Notes: generated by a model not told the origin, from the letters alone. DNA of 16,385 bases from JBFEYJ01 sp041546305 (GCA_041546305.1 JBFEWO010000053.1:1-16385), one strand, 5' to 3'. Positions 1-12,629 are shown, numbered from the stretch's first letter. Numbers and translations are program-made.

Positions 1-993
1 CGGACGGTAGCCATTGAAGAACGGGGTGTGACGACCACCTTCGTCCTTGCCCAGCACATAGACCTCCGCTTCAAACTTGGTGTGCGGCTTGATGGAACCC
101 GGCTTGCACAGTACCTGACCACGCTCGATGTCATCACGCTTGGTGCCGCGCAACAAAATACCAACGTTGTCACCGGCTTCACCCTGGTCAAGCAGCTTGC
201 GGAACATTTCCACACCGGTAACGGTGGTTTTGGTGGTATCGCGGATACCCACGATTTCAACTTCTTCACCAACCTTGACGATACCGCGCTCGATACGACC
301 GGTAGCCACAGTACCACGACCGGAGATGGAGAAAACGTCCTCTACAGGCATCAGGAAGGCACCGTCAACGGCGCGTTCCGGCTCAGGAATGTAGCTATCC
401 AGCGCTTCAACCAACTTGATGATGGAGGGTACACCGATGTCGCTCTGATCGCCTTCCAGCGCTTTCAGGGCGGAGCCGGTGATCACCGGGGTGTCGTCGC
501 CAGGAAAGTCGTAGGAGCTCAACAGCTCACGAATTTCCATTTCGACCAGCTCCAGCAACTCGGCGTCGTCGACCATGTCGGCTTTGTTCATGTACACCAC
601 GATGTACGGTACGCCAACCTGACGGGACAGCAGGATGTGCTCGCGGGTCTGCGGCATCGGGCCGTCAGCGGCGGACACCACCAGGATAGCACCGTCCATC
701 TGCGCCGCACCGGTGATCATGTTCTTCACATAATCGGCGTGGCCGGGGCAGTCAACGTGGGCGTAGTGACGGGTGTCTGACTCGTACTCAACGTGCGCGG
801 TGGCAATGGTGATACCACGGGCACGCTCTTCCGGAGCGCCGTCAATCTGGTCGTAGGCTTTGAACTCACCGCCGTGCTTTTCCGCCATGCACTTGGTCAG
901 TGCAGCAGTCAGGGTGGTCTTGCCATGGTCAACGTGACCGATGGTACCTACGTTAACGTGCGGTTTCGTACGTTCAAATTTTTCCTTAGACAC
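1..993 (-). CDS. tufA: Elongation factor Tu, first copy (3' part cut by window edge)
   Basis: EF-Tu is the GTPase that carries aminoacyl-tRNA to the ribosomal A site. The window holds the first 331 codons; EF-Tu is normally about 394-396 residues, so roughly 65 C-terminal residues lie beyond base 1. Visible motifs are the P-loop GHVDHGKT (residues 19-26), switch I RGITI (59-63), DCPGH (81-85), NKAD (136-139) and SALK (174-177), followed by the domain II core with GRGTVATGRIERG. The start is GTG at 993, preceded by a good Shine-Dalgarno GAGGT (1001-1005). The first ATG would be codon 36, inside the G domain, so GTG must be used. It lies 38 nt after fusA as the last visible gene of the str operon. 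No promoter is visible in that spacer, so read-through from fusA is expected. The name tufA is by position. Confidence 0.98.
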   Translation of the reverse strand, partial: MSKEKFERTKPHVNVGTIGHVDHGKTTLTAALTKCMAEKHGGEFKAYDQIDGAPEERARGITIATAHVEYESDTRHYAHVDCPGHADYVKNMITGAAQMDGAILVVSAADGPMPQTREHILLSRQVGVPYIVVYMNKADMVDDAELLELVEMEIRELLSSYDFPGDDTPVITGSALKALEGDQSDIGVPSIIKLVEALDSYIPEPERAVDGAFLMPVEDVFSISGRGTVATGRIERGIVKVGEEVEIVGIRDTTKTTVTGVEMFRKLLDQGEAGDNVGILLRGTKRDDIERGQVLCKPGSIKPHTKFEAEVYVLGKDEGGRHTPFFNGYRP

Positions 994-1031
994 GACAATT
1001 ACCTCGTATTCTTGAATATGCTGAAAAACAG

Positions 1032-3131
1032 TTAAGAAACTCTCTTGATCACCGCTTCGGCAACACTGGCCGGTGCCTCTGCATACCTGGCGAATTCCAT
1101 CGAGTAGGTTGCCCGACCCTGCGTCGCGGAACGCAGGTCAGTGGCATAGCCGAACATCTCGGCCAGCGGTACTTCTGCGCGGATGATCTTTCCAGATACG
1201 CTGTCATCCATCCCTTGCACGATACCGCGGCGTCGGTTCAAGTCACCCATAACGTCACCCATATAATCCTCCGGTGTGACGACCTCGACTTTCATCATCG
1301 GCTCCAGAAGAAAAGGCCCTGCTTTCAGCGCCCCGTCTCTAAAGCCCATGGAACCGGCGATTTTAAACGCCATCTCGCTGGAATCGACATCATGGTAGGA
1401 ACCGTCGATGATCGTCACCTTGACGTCTTCAATAGGATAACCGCCCAAAACGCCATTACCCATCTGCTCCTGAATTCCTTTGTCGACCGCTGGGATGTAC
1501 TCTTTCGGCACCACCCCGCCAACGATTTCATTGACGAATTCGTATCCCTTGCCCTGCTCCTGCGGTTCAATACGCAACACCACATGCCCGTACTGACCAC
1601 GACCGCCGGACTGGCGAATAAACTTGCCTTCGACTTCAACCTTGTTGCGGATACCCTCGCGGTAAGCCACCTGGGGAGCCCCCACATTGGCCTCTACCTT
1701 GAACTCACGCTTCATGCGGTCAACGATGATATCCAGGTGCAGCTCACCCATACCGGAGATGATAGTCTGCCCTGTCTCCTCATCGGTATGCACGCGGAAA
1801 GAAGGGTCTTCCTGCGCCAACTTGCCGAGGGCGACGCCCATCTTTTCCTGATCGGCCTTGGTTTTAGGCTCGATGGCTACCGAGATCACTGGCTCCGGGA
1901 ACTCCATACGCTCTAGCGTGATCACGTGTTCCGGGTCGCACAGGGTTTCACCGGTGGTGACATCCTTGAGACCGACCGCCGCGGCAATGTCACCGGCACG
2001 GACTTCTTTAATCTCCTCACGACTATTGGCGTGCATCTGCAGAATTCGGCCAATTCGCTCTTTCCTGTCCTTCACCGGGTTAAATACACTGTCGCCGGAG
2101 TTAATCACACCGGAGTAGACCCGGAAAAAGGTCAGCGTTCCGACAAACGGGTCGGTTGCAATCTTAAAGGCCAGCGCGGCAAACGGTTCTTTATCATCCG
2201 AATGCCGCTCGGCAACCGTTTCGGCCGCGTCGTCGAGGTGTCCCTGTATCGCAGGAACATCCACCGGGCTAGGCATAAACTCGATGAGAGCATCAAGCAT
2301 AGCCTGAACACCCTTGTTCTTGAAGGCGGAGCCGCAAAGCACCGGGACGATCTCATTGGCAAGGGTGCGCATGCGCAGTCCCTTTTTGATCTCATCGTTG
2401 GACAACCCCCCTTCACTGAGATACGTGTCCATCAGCTCTTCACTGGCCTCGGCGGCTGCTTCGACCATCTGCTCGCGCATTTCCTGTGCCTTACCGAGCA
2501 GGTCGGCGGGGATATCGACCTCATCGTAGGTCATTCCCATGTCGGCTTCGTGCCAGTAAATCGCCTGCATGCGAATCAGGTCGATAACGCCCTTGAAATC
2601 CTCTTCAGCGCCTATGTTAAGCTGAATCGGTACAGCCGTGGCACCAAGCCGGGTCCTGATTTGCTCGACAACCCGCAAGAAATTGGCACCGGAACGGTCC
2701 ATCTTGTTGACAAAGGCCATGCGCGGCACGTGGTACTTGTTGGCCTGACGCCAGACTGTCTCCGACTGGGGTTCAACCCCGCCAACGGCACAAAACACCG
2801 CACAGGCACCATCGAGAACCCTCAACGAACGCTCCACCTCAATGGTGAAATCGACGTGACCGGGCGTATCAATGATGTTGATACGGTGCTCCGGATACTG
2901 CTTGTCCATGCCGCTCCAGAAACAGGTGGTCGCAGCGGAGGTAATGGTGATTCCACGCTCCTGCTCCTGCTCCATCCAGTCCATGGTAGCGGCGCCATCG
3001 TGTACTTCACCGATCTTATGTGACACACCGGTGTAGAACAGGATGCGCTCGGTCGTCGTGGTCTTCCCGGCATCAATGTGCGCCATGATCCCGATATTAC
3101 GGTAGCGCTCAATGGGAGTTTTACGAGCCAC
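1032..3131 (-). CDS. fusA: Elongation factor G (EF-G)
   Basis: EF-G is the ribosomal translocase GTPase that moves tRNA-mRNA after peptide bond formation and acts in ribosome recycling. The 699 residues are close to E. coli EF-G (704). Visible are the P-loop AHIDAGKT (17-24), switch I RGITI (59-63), DTPGH (88-92), NKMD (142-145), the G5-like GSAFKNKG (267-274), domain II from about 315, domain III around 410-485, and domain IV with the tip loop GSYHDVDSS (577-585), whose His580 matches the conserved tip histidine. Domain V begins near 610. The start is GTG at 3131; the first ATG is codon 16, just before the P-loop, so GTG is required. An AAAGGT Shine-Dalgarno lies about 9 nt upstream. It is 24 nt after rpsG and 38 nt before tuf, in one operon. 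Nothing is truncated. Confidence 0.99.
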   Translation of the reverse strand: MARKTPIERYRNIGIMAHIDAGKTTTTERILFYTGVSHKIGEVHDGAATMDWMEQEQERGITITSAATTCFWSGMDKQYPEHRINIIDTPGHVDFTIEVERSLRVLDGACAVFCAVGGVEPQSETVWRQANKYHVPRMAFVNKMDRSGANFLRVVEQIRTRLGATAVPIQLNIGAEEDFKGVIDLIRMQAIYWHEADMGMTYDEVDIPADLLGKAQEMREQMVEAAAEASEELMDTYLSEGGLSNDEIKKGLRMRTLANEIVPVLCGSAFKNKGVQAMLDALIEFMPSPVDVPAIQGHLDDAAETVAERHSDDKEPFAALAFKIATDPFVGTLTFFRVYSGVINSGDSVFNPVKDRKERIGRILQMHANSREEIKEVRAGDIAAAVGLKDVTTGETLCDPEHVITLERMEFPEPVISVAIEPKTKADQEKMGVALGKLAQEDPSFRVHTDEETGQTIISGMGELHLDIIVDRMKREFKVEANVGAPQVAYREGIRNKVEVEGKFIRQSGGRGQYGHVVLRIEPQEQGKGYEFVNEIVGGVVPKEYIPAVDKGIQEQMGNGVLGGYPIEDVKVTIIDGSYHDVDSSEMAFKIAGSMGFRDGALKAGPFLLEPMMKVEVVTPEDYMGDVMGDLNRRRGIVQGMDDSVSGKIIRAEVPLAEMFGYATDLRSATQGRATYSMEFARYAEAPASVAEAVIKRVS

Positions 3132-3155
3132 GACGACTGACCTTTATTACCGTGA

Positions 3156-3626
3156 TTACCAGCGGTAATGTGCGAATGCTTTGTTAGCCTCGGCCATGCG
3201 ATGGGTATCTTCGCGTTTTTTCACGGCAGATCCCTTGTTCTCCACAGCGTCGAGGATCTCACCGGCCAGACGCATGCCCATGGACTTCTCGCCACGCTTG
3301 CGTGCAGAGTCCACCAACCAACGCATTGCCAGCGCAACGCCACGGTCACCGCGAACCTCGATCGGTACCTGATAGGTGGCACCACCGACGCGACGTGACT
3401 TGACCTCTACCATCGGACGAATGTTGTTGAGCGCTTTCTCAAACATCTCCAACGCGTCGCCCTTGCCCTTCTCTGCCACGCGATCCAGGGCACCGTAGAC
3501 AATCTTCTCAGCAACGGATTTCTTACCGTCGAGCATGACGATATTCATGAACTTGGAAAGCGTGCGGTTTCCGAACTTCGGATCCGGCAGAATCTCACGC
3601 TTGGCTGCGACTCTTCTTCTGGCCAT
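3156..3626 (-). CDS. rpsG: 30S ribosomal protein S7
   Basis: S7 is a primary 16S rRNA-binding protein that nucleates assembly of the 30S head and lines the E site. The 156 residues match the standard short form, ending in AHYRW without the extra tail of the E. coli K-12 protein. The conserved RNA-binding beta-hairpin region (about residues 72-92, with VKSRRVGGATYQVP) and the N-terminal MARRR are clear. The ATG at 3626 follows AAGG at a spacing of 9 nt. It sits 31 nt after rpsL and 24 nt before fusA. In E. coli, S7 represses its operon through a structured rpsL-rpsG spacer of about 100 nt. The spacer here is only 31 nt and shows no comparable stem, so S7 autoregulation of that type is doubtful. 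Confidence 0.99.
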   Translation of the reverse strand: MARRRVAAKREILPDPKFGNRTLSKFMNIVMLDGKKSVAEKIVYGALDRVAEKGKGDALEMFEKALNNIRPMVEVKSRRVGGATYQVPIEVRGDRGVALAMRWLVDSARKRGEKSMGMRLAGEILDAVENKGSAVKKREDTHRMAEANKAFAHYRW

Positions 3627-3657
3627 CGTAGTTAACCTTAAACTTTATACAGTACAG

Positions 3658-4032
3658 TTATGACTTGGGCCGCTTGGCGCCGTATTTGGAACGGGCCTGG
3701 CGACGGTCATTTACGCCGGAGGTGTCAAGCGCACCGCGCACGGTGTGATAGCGCACACCGGGGAGGTCCTTAACACGTCCGCCACGGATAAGTACTACCG
3801 AGTGCTCTTGCAGGTTATGGCCTTCACCACCAATATAGGAGGTCACTTCATAGCCATTGGTCAGGCGCACACGGGCAACCTTACGCATTGCAGAGTTCGG
3901 CTTCTTCGGCGTAGTGGTGTACACACGGGTGCAGACACCACGCTTTTGCGGGCAGGCCTCCAGGGCCGGCACATTGCTCTTGGTCGCTTTACGCCCTCTC
4001 GGCTTACGGACCAGCTGGTTAATAGTTGCCAT
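3658..4032 (-). CDS. rpsL: 30S ribosomal protein S12
   Basis: S12 sits at the 30S decoding centre and influences tRNA selection and accuracy. The protein has 124 residues, as in E. coli. Lys43 and Lys88, where streptomycin-resistance changes arise in other species, are both the wild-type residues, in TTPKKPNS and RVKDLPGV. Asp89, the methylthiolated aspartate in E. coli, is present. The frame is open upstream to an ATG at 4080, but ATG 4032 gives the conserved N-terminus MATINQL. The extra 16 codons would cover the leader hairpin, so they were excluded. The ribosome site is unusual: AGGA lies very close to the start and GGAG about 13 nt away. This is the first gene of the str operon and has its own promoter. 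Confidence 0.98.
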   Translation of the reverse strand: MATINQLVRKPRGRKATKSNVPALEACPQKRGVCTRVYTTTPKKPNSAMRKVARVRLTNGYEVTSYIGGEGHNLQEHSVVLIRGGRVKDLPGVRYHTVRGALDTSGVNDRRQARSKYGAKRPKS

Positions 4033-4055
4033 ATTCCTACTTTGCTCCAGCACAG

Positions 4056-4088
4056 AAATAAACACAGGCCGGCGAAACACCGGCCTGT
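4056..4088 (-). terminator. GC-rich hairpin with U-rich tail in the rpsL leader (possible attenuator)
   Basis: On the minus strand an 11-bp stem (arms 4088-4078 and 4074-4064, one G-U pair, three-base UUU loop) is followed by GUUUAUUU. This looks like an intrinsic terminator with an interrupted U-tract. It lies after rpoC but also downstream of the rpsL promoter, and the stem begins about ten bases after the predicted transcription start. It could therefore trim read-through from rpoBC and also attenuate rpsL transcription. Attenuator-like rpsL leaders have been predicted for Pseudomonas. Alternatively it is a plain 5' stabilising stem. The structure is seen; the function is inferred. Confidence 0.6.
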
Positions 4089-4103
4089 AAGAAAAGAAGC
4101 GGA

Positions 4104-4132
4104 ATTCTATGGCCGTGCGAGCACCATGTCAA
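4104..4132 (-). promoter_or_regulatory. Sigma70 promoter of the str operon (rpsL)
   Basis: A perfect -35 box TTGACA (4132-4127) and a -10 box TAGAAT (4109-4104) are separated by exactly 17 bp. The expected start lies near 4096-4099, giving a leader of about 65 nt before the rpsL ATG. The bases just after the -10 box are TCCGC, a GC-rich discriminator as often seen at growth-rate-controlled promoters (inference). This is the best promoter in the window and makes rpsL-rpsG-fusA-tuf separately transcribable from rpoBC. Confidence 0.88.
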
Positions 4133-4170
4133 GCACAGCACACAGCCACCCCAGTTTACGACCGGAAAAA

Positions 4171-8361
<4,191 letters not shown>

Positions 8362-8380
8362 CGATGTAATCTCCTCAGTT

Positions 8381-8416
8381 GTCCGTCGTTAAACAGCCCC
8401 GTGTTAACGCACGGAC
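8381..8416 (-). other. Bulged 12-bp hairpin between rpoB and rpoC
   Basis: In the rpoBC transcript the arms 8416-8404 and 8392-8381 pair over 12 Watson-Crick base pairs with one bulged G (complement of base 8410). They close an 11-base loop, 8393-8403. The stem starts on the last base of the rpoB TAG stop and ends four bases before the rpoC Shine-Dalgarno (8371-8376). There is no U-tract, so it is not a terminator. It may affect mRNA processing, or hold the rpoC ribosome site open. The pairing is seen directly; the role is unknown. Confidence 0.6.
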
Positions 8417-11400
8417 TAGTCTTGCTCCAGTTCGATATCGATACCCAGTGCCCGAATCTCCTTCAACAACACGTTGAAGGACTCCGGCATGCCGGCATCC
8501 ATCCGATGGTCGCCATCCACGATGTTCTTATACATCTTGGTACGGCCGTTCACATCGTCGGACTTGACGGTCAGCATTTCCTGCAGGGTATAGGCAGCGC
8601 CGTATGCCTCCAGCGCCCACACCTCCATCTCACCGAAGCGCTGGCCACCAAACTGGGCCTTACCGCCGAGCGGCTGCTGGGTAACCAGGCTGTACGGGCC
8701 GGTGGAACGGGCATGCATCTTATCGTCAACCAGATGGTTGAGCTTGAGCATATACATGTAGCCAACAGTGACCGGGCGCTCGAAGGGCTCACCGGTACGG
8801 CCGTCGATAAGGGTGGTCTGACCACTTTCCGGCAATTCGGCCAGGCGCAACATGGCCTTAACCTCTTCTTCATGGATACCATCGAAGACCGGTGTCGCCA
8901 TCGGCACGCCGGTGCGCAGGTTCTGTGCCAGCTTCAGCACTTCCTCATCACTGAGACTGCCGATGTCTTCCTGTTTGCCACTGGTGTTGTAAACCTGGTC
9001 AAGGAATTTGCGCATTTCGTCGATCTTGGCCTTGGCCTCAATCATCGCATTGATCTTTTTACCCAGGCCTCTGGCCGCCCAACCGAGGTGGGTTTCCAGC
9101 ACCTGTCCCACGTTCATACGCGACGGTACACCAAGCGGGTTAAGCACGATATCTACCGGAGTGCCATCCGGGCTGTAGGGCATATCCTCGACCGGCACGA
9201 TCATGGAGATAACACCCTTGTTACCGTGGCGACCGGCCATCTTGTCACCAGGCTGGATACGGCGTTTGACCGCCATGTACACCTTGACCATCTTCAGCAC
9301 GCCCGGAGCGAGATCATCGCCCTGGGTAAGCTTCTTGCGCTTGGACTCGTACTGCTCCTCGAAGTCCTTGCGCTGGTTCTGGATCTGGTCGGCAATCGCT
9401 TCGAGCTGGCCATTGGCCTCATCGTTCTTCAGGCGGATCTCGAACCACTTGTCGCGCTCGAGATCAGCCAGATAACCCTTGGTGATCTTATCACCGGATT
9501 TGAGCTTGTTCGGACCGCCGGCGGCGACCTTGCCAATCAGCATGCGCTCGACGCGCTGGAAGGTATCCTCTTCCATGATCCGCTGCTGGTCACGCAGGTC
9601 CTTGCGCACCTTGCTCAGTTCCTCGTCCTCAATCTGCTGGGCACGGGCATCCTTCTCCAGACCGTCACGGGTGAACACCTGCACACCGATAACGGTACCG
9701 TTCATGCCGGAGGGCACGCGCAGCGAGGTGTCCTTCACGTCAGAGGCCTTCTCACCAAAAATTGCGCGCAGCAGCTTCTCTTCCGGAGTCAACTGGGTCT
9801 CACCCTTGGGGGTGACCTTACCGACCAGGATATCGCCGGGTTTCACCTCGGCACCGATGTAGACGATACCGGACTCATCCAGCTTGGCCAGTGCACTTTC
9901 ACCAACATTGGGGATATCGGCGGAGATCTCCTCCGGCCCCAGCTTGGTGTCACGTGCGACGCAGGTCAACTCCTCGATGTGGATGGTGGTAAAGCGGTCT
10001 TCCTGCACCACACGCTCGGAAATGAGGATAGAGTCCTCGAAGTTGTAACCGTTCCAGGGCATGAAGGCGACCAGCATGTTCTGACCTAACGCCAGTTCAC
10101 CCATATCGGTAGAGGAGCCGTCAGCCAGCACATCGCCACGAGCTATCTCATCACCCGGACTGACCAGCGGACGCTGGTTGATGCAGGTGTTTTGGTTAGA
10201 ACGGGTGTACTTAGTCAGGTTGTAGATATCGACACCAGACTCACCTGCTTCCGTCTCGTCGTCGTTGACGCGCACCACGATACGCGCAGCATCAACCGAG
10301 TCGACCACGCCACCACGGCGGGCGACGACACAGACGCCGGAGTCGATGGCCACTGTACGCTCCATCCCGGTGCCGACCAGTGGCTTGTCGGAGCGCAGGG
10401 TCGGCACCGCCTGACGCTGCATGTTGGAACCCATCAGAGCACGGTTAGCATCATCATGCTCAAGGAACGGGATCAGAGAAGCGGCCACTGAAACTATCTG
10501 CTTGGGCGAAACGTCAACGAAATCGACCTTGTCCTTCGGCTGCAACATAGTCTCATTGCGGTAACGGGCATTAACTAACTCGTCAACGAGGTTATTATTC
10601 TCATCCACCGCCACGTTAGCCTGAGCGATTACATACTCGGCTTCGTCGATGGCGGAAAGATAGACGATCTCATCAGTGATCCTACTGTCAACCACCTTGC
10701 GGTAGGGGGTCTCGAGGAAGCCGTACGGGTTGGCACGGGCATAGACTGCCAACGAATTGATCAGACCGATATTCGGTCCCTCAGGGGTCTCGATGGGGCA
10801 AACACGACCGTAGTGGGTGTTATGAACGTCACGCACCTCAAAACCGGCGCGTTCGCGAGTCAGACCACCCGGGCCTAATGCGGAAATACGGCGCTTGTGA
10901 GTCACCTCGGAGAGCGGATTGTTCTGGTCCATGAACTGGGAAAGCTGGGAAGAGCCGAAAAACTCCTTGATCGCAGCGGATACCGGCTTGGCATTGATCA
11001 GTTCCTGCGGCATCAGGTTCTCGGATTCGGCCAGGGAGAGGCGCTCCTTAACCGCACGCTCAACGCGTACCAGACCAACGCGGAACTGGTTCTCGGCCAT
11101 CTCGCCTACGGAACGGACACGACGGTTGCCCAGGTGGTCGATATCATCGACAGTGCCGTTACCGTTACGGATATCGATGAGCACCTTCATCACATCGATG
11201 ATGTCCTCGTTGGACAGGGTGCCCTCGCCCTCGACCTCTTTACGGCCGACACGGCGATTAAATTTCATGCGACCAACGGCGGACAGATCGTAACGATCTG
11301 ATGTGAAGAACAGGTTCTGGAACAGGTTTTCAGCGGCTTCCTTGGTCGGTGGCTCACCGGGGCGCATCATGCGATAAATCTCTACCAGCGCTTCGAGTTC

Positions 11401-12486
11401 GCTGTTGGTGGTGTCGATGCGCAGTGTATCGGAAATATATGGACCATGATCCAAATCGTTGGTGAAGATGGTCTGGAAGGCCTGGACGCCATTGGCCTGC
11501 AGTTTCGCCACGAGTTCGTCAGTCAGTTCATCATTGGCGTGCGCAATGATCTCACCGCTGTCTTCATCGATGATGTCATGGGCCAGAACCTTGCCTTGCA
11601 GTGCATCGATAGGCAGGTCCAGCTTATCAACACCGGCTTTCTCCAGCGCTCGAATATGACGCGCGGTTATCCGGCGATCCTTTTCAACCAACACATCGCC
11701 ATTGACGACAATATCCGCCATAGCGGTTTCACCGCGAAGCCGGTCTGGGATGAGTTTGAGGGAAACGCCCTTGTCATTAAGGGTGTACTCATCCTTTTCG
11801 AAGAAGAGGTCGAGGATCTGCTGGGTATCGTAACCCAGCGCACGCAACAATACGGTCGACGGCAGCTTGCGGCGGCGGTCAATGCGTACAAACAACGCAT
11901 CTTTAGGGTCAAATTCAAAGTCGAGCCAGGAGCCACGATAAGGGATCACACGTGCACTGAACAGCAGTTTTCCGGACGAATGGGTCTTACCCTTATCATG
12001 CTCGAAAAACACACCAGGTGAACGGTGCAGCTGGGAAACAATGACACGCTCGGTGCCATTAATCACAAAGGTTCCGTTCTCGGTCATGAGCGGCATTTCG
12101 CCCATGTAGACCTCTTGCTCACGAACATCCTTGACAGATTTGGTGGCTGATTCCTTGTCGTATATGACGAGGCGCAACTTTACCCGCAATGGGGCGGCGT
12201 AGGTCATACCACGCAGTTGGCACTCTTTTACGTCAAATACTGGCGTACCAAGGCGGTAGCCAACATACTCGAGTGAAGCATTTCCTGAGTAGCTGACAAT
12301 CGGGAATACCGAACTAAAGGCAGCATGTAGACCAGATTCTTTCCGCGCTTCTTCATTGGAGTCTGTCTGCAGAAAGCTACGATAAGAATCCAACTGCATC
12401 GACAGAAGATAGGGAACATCAAGAATACTGGGGCGCTTGCCGAAATCCTTACGGATACGTTTTTTCTCAGTGAACGAGTAGGCCAT
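8416..12486 (-). CDS. rpoB: DNA-directed RNA polymerase subunit beta
   Basis: Beta forms the second half of the RNA polymerase active-centre cleft and is the target of rifampicin. The 1356 residues compare with 1342 in E. coli. The rifampicin region around residues 509-541 is wild type, with Asp520, His530 and Ser535 equivalent to E. coli Asp516, His526 and Ser531. Other landmarks are NFED with Glu817-Asp818, the active-site lysines Lys1082 and Lys1090 in GDKMAGRHGNKG, and His1251. The segment after the rifampicin clusters reads VHNTHYGR where most proteobacteria have VHPTHYGR. The ATG at 12486 follows GAGGAA. The gene lies downstream of a terminator-like attenuator, so it is read with rplJL at reduced level, as in E. 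coli. The stop is TAG. Confidence 0.99.
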   Translation of the reverse strand: MAYSFTEKKRIRKDFGKRPSILDVPYLLSMQLDSYRSFLQTDSNEEARKESGLHAAFSSVFPIVSYSGNASLEYVGYRLGTPVFDVKECQLRGMTYAAPLRVKLRLVIYDKESATKSVKDVREQEVYMGEMPLMTENGTFVINGTERVIVSQLHRSPGVFFEHDKGKTHSSGKLLFSARVIPYRGSWLDFEFDPKDALFVRIDRRRKLPSTVLLRALGYDTQQILDLFFEKDEYTLNDKGVSLKLIPDRLRGETAMADIVVNGDVLVEKDRRITARHIRALEKAGVDKLDLPIDALQGKVLAHDIIDEDSGEIIAHANDELTDELVAKLQANGVQAFQTIFTNDLDHGPYISDTLRIDTTNSELEALVEIYRMMRPGEPPTKEAAENLFQNLFFTSDRYDLSAVGRMKFNRRVGRKEVEGEGTLSNEDIIDVMKVLIDIRNGNGTVDDIDHLGNRRVRSVGEMAENQFRVGLVRVERAVKERLSLAESENLMPQELINAKPVSAAIKEFFGSSQLSQFMDQNNPLSEVTHKRRISALGPGGLTRERAGFEVRDVHNTHYGRVCPIETPEGPNIGLINSLAVYARANPYGFLETPYRKVVDSRITDEIVYLSAIDEAEYVIAQANVAVDENNNLVDELVNARYRNETMLQPKDKVDFVDVSPKQIVSVAASLIPFLEHDDANRALMGSNMQRQAVPTLRSDKPLVGTGMERTVAIDSGVCVVARRGGVVDSVDAARIVVRVNDDETEAGESGVDIYNLTKYTRSNQNTCINQRPLVSPGDEIARGDVLADGSSTDMGELALGQNMLVAFMPWNGYNFEDSILISERVVQEDRFTTIHIEELTCVARDTKLGPEEISADIPNVGESALAKLDESGIVYIGAEVKPGDILVGKVTPKGETQLTPEEKLLRAIFGEKASDVKDTSLRVPSGMNGTVIGVQVFTRDGLEKDARAQQIEDEELSKVRKDLRDQQRIMEEDTFQRVERMLIGKVAAGGPNKLKSGDKITKGYLADLERDKWFEIRLKNDEANGQLEAIADQIQNQRKDFEEQYESKRKKLTQGDDLAPGVLKMVKVYMAVKRRIQPGDKMAGRHGNKGVISMIVPVEDMPYSPDGTPVDIVLNPLGVPSRMNVGQVLETHLGWAARGLGKKINAMIEAKAKIDEMRKFLDQVYNTSGKQEDIGSLSDEEVLKLAQNLRTGVPMATPVFDGIHEEEVKAMLRLAELPESGQTTLIDGRTGEPFERPVTVGYMYMLKLNHLVDDKMHARSTGPYSLVTQQPLGGKAQFGGQRFGEMEVWALEAYGAAYTLQEMLTVKSDDVNGRTKMYKNIVDGDHRMDAGMPESFNVLLKEIRALGIDIELEQD

Positions 12487-12587
12487 CAGAGTTCCTCAGC
12501 TTGTCAGTACTTTCCAGTTGTTGTAGTGCGTAAATCCATCTCACACTTACAACAAAGGGTCAAAATATCTTGTGGGGTGTCAAGCGG

Positions 12588-12618
12588 AAAAAGGCCGGTG
12601 ACACTTTGGTCACCAGCC
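12588..12618 (-). terminator. Intrinsic terminator / attenuator between rplL and rpoB
   Basis: A 10-bp stem (arms 12618-12609 and 12602-12593, one G-U pair) with a six-base loop is followed at once by five U residues (12592-12588). This is a textbook Rho-independent terminator on the minus strand. No convincing promoter lies between it and rpoB, so rpoBC must rely on partial read-through. This is the known arrangement in E. coli, where an attenuator in the same place sets the ratio of L7/L12 to beta and beta'. Confidence 0.88.
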
Positions 12619-12629
12619 AGTTTCACTGC

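Noticed and set aside
28..780. A 250-codon plus-strand open frame
   Set aside because: It is antisense to the EF-Tu G domain and domain II. It shows no domain of its own and no ribosome site, and such frames are a known artefact opposite tuf.
1926..3023. A 365-codon plus-strand open frame
   Set aside because: It is antisense to fusA, and the sense frame is a complete EF-G. The antisense product resembles nothing beyond mirror translations of EF-G.
4033..4080. Upstream in-frame ATG extending rpsL by 16 codons
   Set aside because: S12 starts conservedly at MATINQL, and the extension covers the leader hairpin and resembles no S12 sequence.
8401..10089. A 562-codon open frame on the plus strand
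   Set aside because: It lies wholly antisense to the 3' part of rpoB, a certain gene with conserved active-site residues. Its His/Leu/Asp/Gly/Val-rich translation is typical of antisense frames opposite codon-biased genes that avoid TTA, CTA and TCA.
12578..12583. A perfect TTGACA as a possible rpoB promoter
   Set aside because: No sequence resembling TATAAT occurs 16-18 bp downstream on the minus strand; the A/T-rich GATATT is only about 10 bp away.
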